From Leguminivora glycinivorella (lineage: Eukaryota > Arthropoda > Insecta > Lepidoptera > Tortricidae), in assembly GCF_023078275.1 (NCBI RefSeq), contig NC_062978.1, positions 9,748,585 to 9,812,584 of the forward strand: a DNA stretch of 64,000 nt. Reading direction: 5' to 3'. Below the pieces are notes generated by a model, which worked only from the letters and a program-made list of their open reading frames with translations, did not search any database and was not told where the DNA came from. The number at the start of each line of letters is the position of its first letter. Position 1 is the first letter of the stretch. The position numbers and the translations under genes were made by a program. This document shows positions 22,300 through 32,333 of the stretch, piece after piece.

Positions 22300-25251
22300 C
22301 TCATATACCTAATATTTTTATTCAATCGCTATTTCATAAAAACTAAAATAACTTTATTGTTAATAAACACGTCTGTAGTATTTTCTTCCATTGTTAATTC
22401 TTGCCGCGTCCCGAGCGAAGTCATGCATCGATGCGGAGTCAATTGTATGTTCATCTCCTTCCACTGGTATCTAAAAAAAAAACCATAGTAATAAAAGTAA
22501 AGTAGCGTAGTAAACTAAGACAAAAAAAATATTTCTAGGAAATTAGTTCATAGTCGTAGTGGTTAAACATCGTCCCGATTAGGCGATTCGGGTTGCATTG
22601 CTACGTAGCAATTGTTGGCGTTGGCGCAACTTAACGTTTCCTTGCGCCTATGTGTAGTACTATTATTTATTCTGTGCCTTAATGTATGTTTTTTAGCTGT
22701 GGGATAGGCAGGGCTAGTACGTAAAATACTAGGTACTTATAGAAAAAATATTCATGTACCTAAAATAAAAGAAGGCGCGGAACTGTAGCACTTTAGAAGA
22801 GTTTGCCACCTAGTGACCGGAATTGGAAACATAAGTGTGTACACTATGTACAATAGCAATAGAATTTCATGTTAAAACAAATAGTTCTCTATATGGTCTA
22901 GTACATTTTCATAGCAGGCTCTGCCATCTTCAGGGCTATTTTGAAAGCTAACATCACGTTTGCACTTCACACCGGAGATCGGATAGCTTCGATGCTGTCT
23001 TAAATAGTCCATGAACACTCTGATATGTACGTTCCTGGCAGGCGTCTGTTATACAGAATTTCATTTATAGGCGGGATAACTACTAGTTAGGGGAGTAAGT
23101 AGGTCGCTAACATAGTCTAGATGTAAGGTTATTTTCCTAAGATAATCAAAGATACCTAAGCCCTAGATTTAAGACCTAGTAATACAAGAAGATAGGCTTT
23201 AGTCTAATCGTTATGGGGGCGCGATTATTCATTGTCGCGCTGAAGTACAATATTATATGGGGCGTCCCGCCATTTTTCTATGAATACTGAATAGCTACAC
23301 GCATGTGGTACTATGACAAGTACATCCTTCGATGGATGGTTTGTTTGCATTTTAGTTGTCACTTTATAATCTACGTATTGTCTCACAGGATTTCATACAT
23401 CATACAATACTTTGGCAGTCTTTATACCAAATATTGTCACTGTAGTGCAGCCGTGAGAAGAACAGGTTTCTGTCTGTTAAGATATAGGTATTAATCATAT
23501 TAGGACTAATTTAAGTTCATTAGCTTATAAGTCATCACACATTTTCATACTATATCAGTGGTTAACAAGCATATGTCCCGCTTGACGGTAAGCGGTCACC
23601 GTAGCCTATGTCTGCCAATTATTTCAATAAATTAAATGCACCTTGTGAATTTTCACTTTCTATAGGTATATATTTATGCTGTAGTACAAACAAGTATGTA
23701 TGTATGAATAACTTGAACAAGATTTTCAATAGGTGCATATGACATGAGTTCGTTATTTCACATGATAAGCTGTAGGCTAGTCTAAAATAGTAAAAGTAAA
23801 ACCATATTTCACTGAGGTTCAGAAATAGTATGCAGTATGTGGTATGTAAACTTACCTAACATGACCGGGTCCAGTATGATTGTCAGATTACTTTGTGGTT
23901 CAGTAACGTTGAACATGAGCTGGTAGTGCAGATCAGCGAGACTGAAAGGAAATAGTCAGACATTAGAAATATTCATATAGAAAGAGTAAGAAAAGGGTAT
24001 TGTTTAGAGTGGGGTTCTGCCAAATAGGAGCAATATTATTTCACTTATCTACTCACGGGGGCGCGTCGCTTAATTTGGGAACTAAAACACGCCCGTGAGA
24101 AATATTGTGTCAGAAAATACAAAGCATACATCAAAATTTACCAAAAAGCGAAAAATATATTAAGAAGTTTGAGAACCTCTGCCTTGCGGTGCATATCTAC
24201 ACGAGTTAGGACATAAATGAGTTAGAAATAAGTTTGCTTAACCAATAAAATGAGGATGAGTCAGTTAAGCTTGATTTTTACCCCGTAGCTCATGCCTCGT
24301 TGTCTTGCATACTTCGCTTATATTTTCTAGATATAATATTAAGGCCATGAGCTATTAATTTTTAAATTTAATAATTAGTATGTGCTATTATAATAAAATA
24401 AAAGTACCTTTCATTTATATGAAGTCAGTAGATGTGTGAAGGAAAGTCCAACTTGAAGCGTGACCTCTCGGGTAAAACCTGAAATTATATATATGAAGAG
24501 GTTAGTTAAAATAGGGGATTAATTTTAGAAAACTTAATTACAAGTGTCATTAAGATTGCATATTTTCTATCTAGGGCATTCACAGTTAAGGAGAAAAAAA
24601 AAAAGAACGACCATATCCATTTTTCTAAGTAACGTAAAATTTCCTGCCGAGTCGTTATACTCACTAAGTAGGGTTAATTAACTTTAAAAGTAGCTTTTTA
24701 GTGGCAATGATTTTTTGTACTTACTTGGAGATAGTGCTAAGACAGGATACAGTCCATAAAGGACACACCGGAAAAATTTCCCGTTCAGCTTGCAATTTAC
24801 CGACAGCTAAGTATTCAACGTCAAGCCTTATCTTTGAAAAATACAATTTGAAAGTTAGGACACAACTCAATCCTGCCCATTTTTATTTTTATAACTATTG
24901 CGTTCCATAATCCATAAGCTAGCGCCTCAGAAAAATAACTGAGTGATTTCATTGTTTGGAACGGCAACGACTTTATAAGTTCCAAGAACAATTAGGTAGC
25001 CTTGGTCAAGTAAATTAATCAAAGATATATTGTTGATGTTTACTCTTTAAACGAGGTGTGTTTAAGTTCCACAATTAATAATCTTTGTAAATTCTGAGGC
25101 AGATGTGTAGAAATATCGGACATTATAAGCTTTCGTGTTTCATGACAGGTTGAAGAGTAAAAACAAATGCTTACCTTTGCTGGAAAGCTAAGTATCCAGT
25201 TTATTTACGTCCATTGCACTAGGTTAGATTTCGCTAGGTCTACTGTACACT
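22300..25251 (-). ncRNA. antisense spliced transcription unit inside the LTR element (candidate)
   Basis: Exon-like blocks on the minus strand: E1 25251-25175 (initiator-like TCAGTG at 25253-25248; donor AAAG|GTAAGC), E2 24478-24408 (acceptor TTTCAG; donor AAAG|GTACTT), E3 23941-23856 (acceptor CCTTTCAG; donor TTAG|GTAAGT), and E4 from 22470 (acceptor after a ten-T run) with AATAAA at 22358-22353 and 22322-22317. A further open block at 23045-22872 (57 codons after an ACAG acceptor, containing VFMDYLRQHRSYPI) may be an alternative last exon. E3 reads LADLHYQLMFNVTEPQSNL in one frame. However, the frames do not join into one long protein, and the only ATG-started frames are short. It could be a captured and decayed host gene, a non-coding RNA, or chance. 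No function is recognised. Confidence 0.4.
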
Positions 25252-27309
25252 GAACACTTATTGCAACGAATTAAAATAACGCGTTTTCGACTGACTTCCT
25301 AATAAATTTATAGGTTATAAAAATCAAAACTCACTTAATGACACAAACATATTTTACATTAATCTGAAAGTTTATTCTTCGGATCACATTTGAAATTTTA
25401 AATGGAAAACATTTGTTTTAAGTCATTACAGATTCATGTTGTAGGCAGTATAGCGCTAAAATGGTCCATACATAATTAGATCTGTCATTCTTTCGCGGAC
25501 AAAGCGGTTTTGCGGTAAACATGGCAGATAGATGAAAGAAAATAATTTAGCCAGAGATAACATATATATACGCTTTTCCCCGCCAAATGGTGTTCTATTG
25601 ACAAACAAATTTTCATTTTAGTTATTACAGTTAGCAGTGATATTTATTATTTATGCGTTATCATTTTTTACATTATATAGGGTGGTATACTGTACGATGT
25701 CGGTAGGCACCAGTGCAGATCCTCGTTCCTATCCTAAGTATAAGTCGGTCAGTATTTTATCCTACAAAGATCGGAGTAGAGAGGGCCACTATTTTGTTTA
25801 ACTGACTGTACTTAATTTTTTGCATTTTATGCTATCAAATTTGCATTATGAAGTGTAGAAAAAAAAACAAAGATAGGGAAATTGAAAGTAGGGTATAAAA
25901 TGTAACATTTTGTTCGTACGAACATTTTATTTTTAGTATGTGCATCAAACAATTTTCACACATTGTCAAATTTCTTGCGGTTAATAAATACTTTGTAGAA
26001 ATGAAATATAGACGTATAAAATGAAACCTATCATAAATAAATTGAAATTTTCTTTGCCTTCGAGTCAGGGTAGAGTGGAGTAAAATGGGATACGTAAACT
26101 TTTGAAGTTATTGTGTAATTTTATTTCCATTTTTATTCGTTATTTTGATTACTTTTAAAAGCGTTGGCTTTCTGTTGAGATCGAGTGAAAGAGCGAATGA
26201 GGAAGTAAGAATGGTTACATTGTGTGTGTGTGTGTGTGAATAATTTAGAGATGATGAATGTTTATAGATGTAAGAATGTTTTGAATGGGATGAATGACTG
26301 AATGATGTGTGTCTTGAATTTTTTTTATAGAATGAGTGGATTGATATAGACAGACAGCGCTGGAAAGTGGTCAAAACTAGTTTGGTCGGAATTTGCGGGA
26401 ACAAACAAGGGGGGAATTTTGGGAACACATTAGTCATAAAATTCTTATTGGTTAGGTTAAAATCCAATGGATTCGACCCATTTCAAGGGTAGTTTTTTGT
26501 GGCTACTCACTCTACAAGGTAATAAGACCCACACTGAATCCACACACCTCATCTTGAATGGGATGTATTTGACAATCGACATATTTTAGGGCCGATATCG
26601 TCTAGTGAGAACGAGGCTCTTTTCAATATTTGGTTCCTTGTTATGTGTTCAAATATGTGAAGTTTAGTATTATCAAATCATTTCTTCATTTGATCATGAT
26701 ATGGTACCGAGTTGAGGTACATGCTTATGTCATTTAAGGTTTGTTTTATAAAAAAAAAAACACATCCAAACAGATCTTAAGTCAGTATATTTTATTCAAG
26801 TATGAGACATGCGCCAAAACATGTGGCTGGAGTGATTAGGTAGAGGAATTGGTTTGAGTTCCGACAATGGAGATTGAAGGCTCTGGACTTATAATGAGAG
26901 CTCTAAAGGTTTCTTCGTAATTGCGTGGGAAGTTATTGTGAACTCGTTGAAATTATTACGATAATTATTCCGGTCCAACAGTGTGGATGGAATGAATATT
27001 CGCCGCGACCGGGGAACGAGCTAGCAAGAACGGGTTAATAGGACCTATCAGATTCACAACCTGGTATCCCTGGCGATGCGTGGACTCTGAGAAAGGGGTT
27101 ATCATGGTTCATTGTCGAGATTCTGATGAGCTGATTTCAAAACTGAGTCACTAGCAGTTGCATAGTATTGGAAAACACACCACACGATTAGAAATGGGGG
27201 GATATTTCCGACTGATCTAGAGATATTTTTCTTTTATTCTTTTATTCAATTTTATTGCTTCTTTTGCTAGGTGAGATTGGATTTTTTTACAAACCACTTT
27301 GTATTTTAT
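25252..27309. other. internal region of the LTR element, nothing recognised
   Basis: AT-rich DNA with a (TG)n run at 26221-26238. A minus-strand frame across 26108-26467 is low-complexity (His/Thr/Ser) sequence created by that run. No retroviral domain was found in any frame. The last 165 bp match the start of the window, so at least this end is a genuine shared part of the family. Confidence 0.55.
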
Positions 27310-27334
27310 AAAAGAAATCCAATCGGGGGCGAGT
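27275..27334 (+). promoter_or_regulatory. hairpin and polypurine tract before the 3' LTR
   Basis: GATTGGATTTTTTT (27275-27288) pairs with AAAAGAAATCCAATC (27310-27324), followed at once by GGGGGCGAG and the LTR. The same arrangement precedes LTR copy A. The purine run fits the plus-strand primer site of an LTR element. Confidence 0.6.
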
Positions 27335-30300
27335 TGTAACAGAACAAGCGTCTATGACGAGGAAATGGACTCGTTATTACATATAAAACTTACGGCGAAT
27401 CAACTTTTCCTTGACCAACTATTTGGTGCATATTTCCTTTGGGATTTCATTGGATATTTTGACAAATAATATCTTTGAAGCTTTATCACATGTATAGTCA
27501 CGTCTTCACTCATAAAATTCACTGTTATTCGATGCAAAACAGGTTGGAAAAACATATTTATCAACAAACTACGTTCACATGGACGGAATACTGACACTGA
27601 CAGTTGTCAGCTGCGTAACGTTCCGATATTATGTCTGGATTTCATTTACAAGTCAAAGAAATAATAATGACTAATATTGGTTATTATGCTTCCTGAGTAT
27701 ATCATTCAATGTAACATTTAGTAACAGATAAAATATTTCATTGCGAAATTACTTACAAAATAAATAAGAATGTTCCACAAAATAATATTTAAGTAAAAAT
27801 ATTTGCGAATCGCTCCACTATTGGACTACATAGGTATCAATATCAATAGCTCTGTCTCTCTCTAAAACACGTGTACTCGGCACGTGTTGATAAGCAAACA
27901 TCCGTGTGTTAATCGTGAACTCTAATGCATAGGGCATAAGACTTAGTAAACAAAGCACACGATTGAGTAGCCATCTTGTCGGAAGTCCGATGTCAGAAGT
28001 CGGAAGTCGAATGTCAGAAGTCGGAAGTCGGATGTCAGAAGTCGAATGTCAGAAGTCGGAAGTCGGATGTCGAAAGTCGGAAGTCGGAGATAGAATCTAT
28101 AAAAGGGTCGGAGCGAGCCGACGCGGGTCATTCTTACAATATCCACAAGACTAACAGTGTCTCTGGCTTTCGTGTGTTATACTGGTGAGTGAAGTTGTTC
28201 TGCTATTATTTCTCTGTTTGTTTTTACTTGGAAATTATTCTAAGTGATTGTAAACTTTGAAATTGTGTCTCTGTTTGATTGTGCGGGGACAATATCGTCG
28301 TACAGTTGAACCTAGACCTGTGGTGGAATTGCTTTACTGTCAGTTGTGGGGTTATTTTAGTGTTCTATTTATAGTGTGGTGTTACATTTAAATTGATGTG
28401 TATAGTGAAGTTTTCTGTGCTTTGTTTCATGAGTGCCGTTAAGCAATACAAAGACTGGGTCGATGTATGGCTGGTGCTTGGAGATAAGTCTGTGTTTGGT
28501 TTTGTAGGGAGTAATTCTTGCAAAACTAAGCTTAGATTATAGCACGTAAAGGAAACTTCACTCGTTTGTTTAGTTGGTCAGTAAAATTGAATTTAGTAAT
28601 TTTCTATGGTGTTATTTTGTGAAAGTTATAAGCCAGATCATTGTTTGTGACAGACTGTTGTCCGGCTAGGCGCTTCTTCCCTTACGGTGTCAAATAAGAG
28701 GCGTTTAGGGGTCTTTTTGTTCCAAGTGGAGGCTTGGGCGTCTTTATTTACTTACAAAAGGCGTATTTTCTCACCGGTCTCAAAGAGTCCAACTGTTAGA
28801 TGGAAGTGAGGACTTTCACGATTGACGAAAGACATTAGGAGTAATCCTTGCTCACTGAAGTCGGCAGTATTTGAGGCTGGGGTCCTATATATATATATAT
28901 TTATTTACTCGGTGCTCTAGTCCATGCTGGCGTTGGTTGCTGGGGATTTCGGTTGTGATCGATCCACATCTAAGTAAAGTTAATCGCAGCTGGGTCTCTC
29001 ATGTGGCTGGTACTGGTGTGTCCTAGAATACTGGATATATACACGGATAGGGCGATCTACTCTCTGCTACCCTAGCCCGCGGGCAAGAGCAGAGGGGGGG
29101 ATAAGAACACAAGCCTATAGGTTGCCTATCTCAGCTTCGCTGGCTGAACAGTACAGCTTATGGTAGGGATACACTTGTGCATATTTTGAACTCAAGATCT
29201 ATGGTAAGTGACGGTCTGTGTTTCAGATATGCTAGAGTAGGAAAAACGATAGGATTAGGGTAGAGTCACACACTATTTCTATGAAAGTAGAGTACTATTA
29301 TGATTGGTCTTGGAATATAATTGGTCAACGTGTATTGTGGAGAAATAATTTAACTACTACTATTTATATGGTTTAAATGGATTTTAAATGTGGTGTTTAT
29401 TATCTTAAAATATGTGGTAAAACTGGTAATTTATAAAACCTCTCATTACTTAATTTATCTGAGTGAAATAAATAATTGTGGTAGCAATTTCTGATTCTTC
29501 GTGTAGCATCGAGCCAGTGAGTGTTGCTAACTAGTTTTCAAGGTGAATTCTATCAAGTTGGTTAGGGAAACAAACTATTCTTTGGAATAAAAAGCATAGG
29601 TTTGTTATAGGGCCCAGTGGCATGCGAGCGCCGTCCACTGATGACAAGTCAAAAGCTTCAAGGAGTTACTAGACTTACTTACTTCGTTCTCAGTGGTAGC
29701 AACTACTCGGGGCCTTGATGATACATTAGAAGGATCGTTAAGTTATGGTCTATTAGCAGTATTGGGAAAAAGGGGGGTTTAGCTAGGGAAAAAGAAACAA
29801 AACAAAAAGGGGGTTAGTTCGTAGATAGATAGCCCTTCAGGCTTACTTGCTTAGGATCCTGATAAAGTGGTTTGATCAGGTCAGGGGTCCTATTCCACAT
29901 CGCAAGTTCGTACCCAAATCAGGACCACTAATAAGGCGTAGTGGATGATTAACAAAATATTTTTTAATATTTATTTCATGTATGTTTCACTCACTAACTT
30001 TTATTCTAAAATTCCTTCATCACGTCATTAATTTTCTCACTCATAACTTTCTAGGCCTAAATCTAATAAAATACTCTTCTATAACACTATGTTATTATGC
30101 TACAATAACCTTTATTCTTCTTTAAAATATAAATAAATAAAAATTTAAATATTAGTCAAAAATACAGCTGATACTCATTAAAGGATCTGGGTTATTGCGG
30201 TTCACATCGAAGGGTTCTACTTATTCACGCTAGACGATCACAAGGCCAAATTTACGGGGTATTTTTAAAGGGGGGTTAGTAATACTAATGGTTAGTCAAG

Positions 30301-30341
30301 TAAGTAAGTAAATAAGTAAGGTGAGCGGAGGTTTAGTTACA
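27335..30341 (+). repeat. 3' LTR, 3007 bp
   Basis: Same length as the 5' LTR and nearly identical to it. The only difference noticed on reading is two adjacent bases (GGATCGAGAAG at 21475 against GGATCGTTAAG at 29732). It carries the same heptamer array (27978-28089), TATA box (28098) and initiator (A at 28130). Confidence 0.9.
27978..28133 (+). promoter_or_regulatory. heptamer array and core promoter in the 3' LTR
   Basis: Sixteen heptamers (27978-28089), TATAAAAGG at 28098 and TCATTC at 28128 repeat the 5' LTR layout. In the 3' LTR this promoter would read outward into flanking DNA. Confidence 0.75.
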
Positions 30342-30666
30342 AGTTCAGGATTCTATTCTCGAACCACTCGCTTCGCTCGTGGTTCAACTATAGAATCCTT
30401 TCACTTGCTCGTTTTTCAATTCCACACTCGGCGTTAAAATACAACTTTGCCCCCTTGTATAACAAATAACTATTATCACTGCTTCCAGTAGTTCCACAGG
30501 TGGTAAATCATCTTTATTAGTAGATTCACCCACTTTTATCAATTTTAAAGCAGTTAATTTGACTTTATTCAACGTCAAATTACTTTACCCACTAGTGGAT
30601 AAAATGCGTTTTTACCCGCTGGTATTAAACGACAAAACACGTGTTTCCGAGCTAGTGAGGGGAAAA
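30342..30666. repeat. right part of interspersed repeat H
   Basis: Begins AGTTCAGGATTC, the continuation of the repeat broken at 19077, and runs through CACTCGCTTCGCTCGTGG and TTTGCCCCCTTGTATAAC. After about 30470 the sequence is an inverted left half (CTTCCAGTAGTTCCACAGG to GAGCTAGTGAGGGGAAAAA), so this copy is a compound head-to-head arrangement. Confidence 0.75.
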
Positions 30667-31171
30667 ATACATTATAATATGACCGGATACATATGAGTAT
30701 GACCGGAGTAAATGAAAAAATATGATTCGATCCCTACACCCCAGCAGAGGGTACCAGGATTTAAAGAAGAAAGAGAGACATATGAGTATGTAGTTTCATT
30801 GGTCTCAAGATACATACTAAAATATATTGAGATACATTTAGGTCTTCGCAAATATAGTTCTGTATCAGGAAATACAAGATACCGTGCCTTCTCATTCACT
30901 AGAAATGTGTGACTAAGGACCGTAGGCGGACAACGAATGGAGACTGCGTGTCGCCTTCGCCACGCCACTGAACTAACATAAGTACCTAAATGATTTGGAA
31001 CGTAATACGCTGGCATCTTACAAACACTTCGAAGTATATGAGGAAAAATAAGAGTTGTAGAATATATTGGGCTTCATTACGTTTCACGACTTTTATAAGG
31101 TACAATTAGTCTTTAATTTAGGAGCGGTTCGAAGATGGTTTTAGTTATCGCCTAGCTGTCATCGTAGTAAA
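30667..31171. other. no recognisable gene
   Basis: Short frames on both strands, none with a motif. An (AT)n run occupies about 31172-31192. Confidence 0.5.
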
Positions 31172-31192
31172 AATATATATATATATATATAT

Positions 31193-31432
31193 TGGGGACA
31201 CCTTACACAGATCAACTTAGCCCCAAACTAAGCAAAGCTTGTACTATGGGTGCTAAGCGACGATACACATACTTAAATAGATAAATACATATTTATATAC
31301 ATAGAAAACATCCATGACTCAGGAACAAATATCTGTGCTCATCACAAAAATAAATGCCCTTACCGGGATCCGAACCCAGGACCGCGGCTTAGCAGGCAGG
31401 ATTACTGCCGACTGGGCCAGACCGGTCGTCAG
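31193..31432 (-). mobile_element. tRNA-derived SINE, family A, full-length copy
   Basis: On the minus strand: a tRNA-like head with GTCTGGCCCAGTCGGCAGTA, B box GGTTCGGATCC, body GTGATGAGCACAGATATTTG, and a 3' end CTAAGTTGATCTGTGTAAGG then TGTCCCCAATATA merging into the (AT)n run. Related copies are at 17807-17880 and 62699-63153. Confidence 0.75.
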
Positions 31433-31844
31433 TAGCCTATTCGCCTATTAATTAAAATAACAAATGAAGTATTCGGCGGTATCCTTTTAATAATATATAA
31501 CTGGTGGTTAAATAAATAACGTACTACAGTAAAAAAATCGGTTTATCTTGGGGGTCTTCTCATGAAAGGTTGATGGTTGGTTGGTTGTTAGTTACGTTCA
31601 ATGTTCACATTGATAATGTTATGGTTTTGTCCGATTCGCTACGCTACGATTTAAAAACTAATATCAATATTAAAGCTTCGATTTAAAGGCTGTAGCAGAA
31701 AACAAAAGCCTTGATCAAGTTTACTCTTGACACTAAAATCTAATTTCGAAATATGACGTAATTTCTAAAGTGTTCGACGTTAGGTTAGGTTAGATTTAAA
31801 ATCGGATGAGAAGTTCATGACTTGTTTATTGCTGTCTGTGTTCT
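31433..31844. other. no recognisable gene
   Basis: AT-rich DNA. Three telomere-like TTAGG units at about 31779-31793 are too few to mean anything. Confidence 0.5.
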
Positions 31845-31977
31845 GGGGGGTTACCATGAAGTGCTAAAGCCGTTCAGTTTAGGTTGAGAGAAAGGGACAA
31901 AGCTATAGCAGTTCCATAGCTCCGTCCCTCTCTCTCAACCTAAACTGAACGGCTTTAGCACTTCATGGTAGCCCTCC
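31845..31977. mobile_element. hairpin MITE with arms of about 60 bp
   Basis: The left arm starts TTACCATGAAGTGCTAAAGC (31851) and the right arm ends GCTTTAGCACTTCATGGTA (31970). The arms pair almost fully around a short loop near 31905. No coding sequence. Confidence 0.75.
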
Positions 31978-32333
31978 TGAGCTCCAGTTCCAATTCAATA
32001 TTTTCATGTCGTACATAAACGTTTGTTCTTTCGAATTGGAATATTCTCTTTCATACTTTATAACAACTTTACAATTTACCTTCATGTTAACGAGAGAAAA
32101 AAATGCGTAATAGGTATTTGTTTGATCATTACAGGATGGTCTCCGTTATATATCCTGTCTATGATTGTATTTCCTCACAGAGAAAATTATAGTTGCCCCC
32201 AACCAAAGTGACGAGCAGGGCAATAAAACGCTTGAGCTCGCGTTATCATTTTTCTATTGTCTTGCACGGAGTGAGCCGAGACCCATATCGACTTTCTTTT
32301 ATGTGGGTTTACTACTTGCGTTGTAGGTCTCGG

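Larger units (their letters stand above)
19078..30341 (+). mobile_element. complete LTR retroelement with 3-kb LTRs and no gag/pol (LARD-like)
   Basis: The element is 11.26 kb: 5' LTR 19078-22084, internal region 22085-27334, 3' LTR 27335-30341. It is bounded by the 4-bp direct repeat AGTT (19074-19077 and 30342-30345). It splits repeat H, whose left half ends CTCGCAAGTT and whose right half begins AGTTCAGGATTC, exactly as joined at 53228-53240. This shows a single insertion. The LTRs have TG...CA ends. A primer-binding candidate starts TGGTTCCG two bases after the 5' LTR, and a purine-rich GGGGGCGAG lies before the 3' LTR. No gag, protease, reverse transcriptase, integrase or env could be read in the internal 5.25 kb, so mobilisation must have been in trans. 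The two LTRs seem to differ at about two bases, which implies a recent insertion. Confidence 0.9.

Noticed and set aside
22430..22470. Single protein running through the antisense blocks E3 and E4
   Set aside because: Joining E3 to E4 at the seen splice sites meets a stop after a few codons, so one continuous protein is not supported.
26108..26467. 119-aa minus-strand frame
   Set aside because: Composition comes from a TG microsatellite and AT-rich flanks; no motif.
19078..30341. Tandem segmental duplication or assembly duplication as the cause of the two identical 3-kb blocks
   Set aside because: The blocks have TG...CA ends, are bounded by AGTT and split a repeat known intact at 52937-53366, which fits one LTR insertion.
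31779..31793. TTAGG repeats as telomeric sequence
   Set aside because: Only three units; common by chance in insect DNA.
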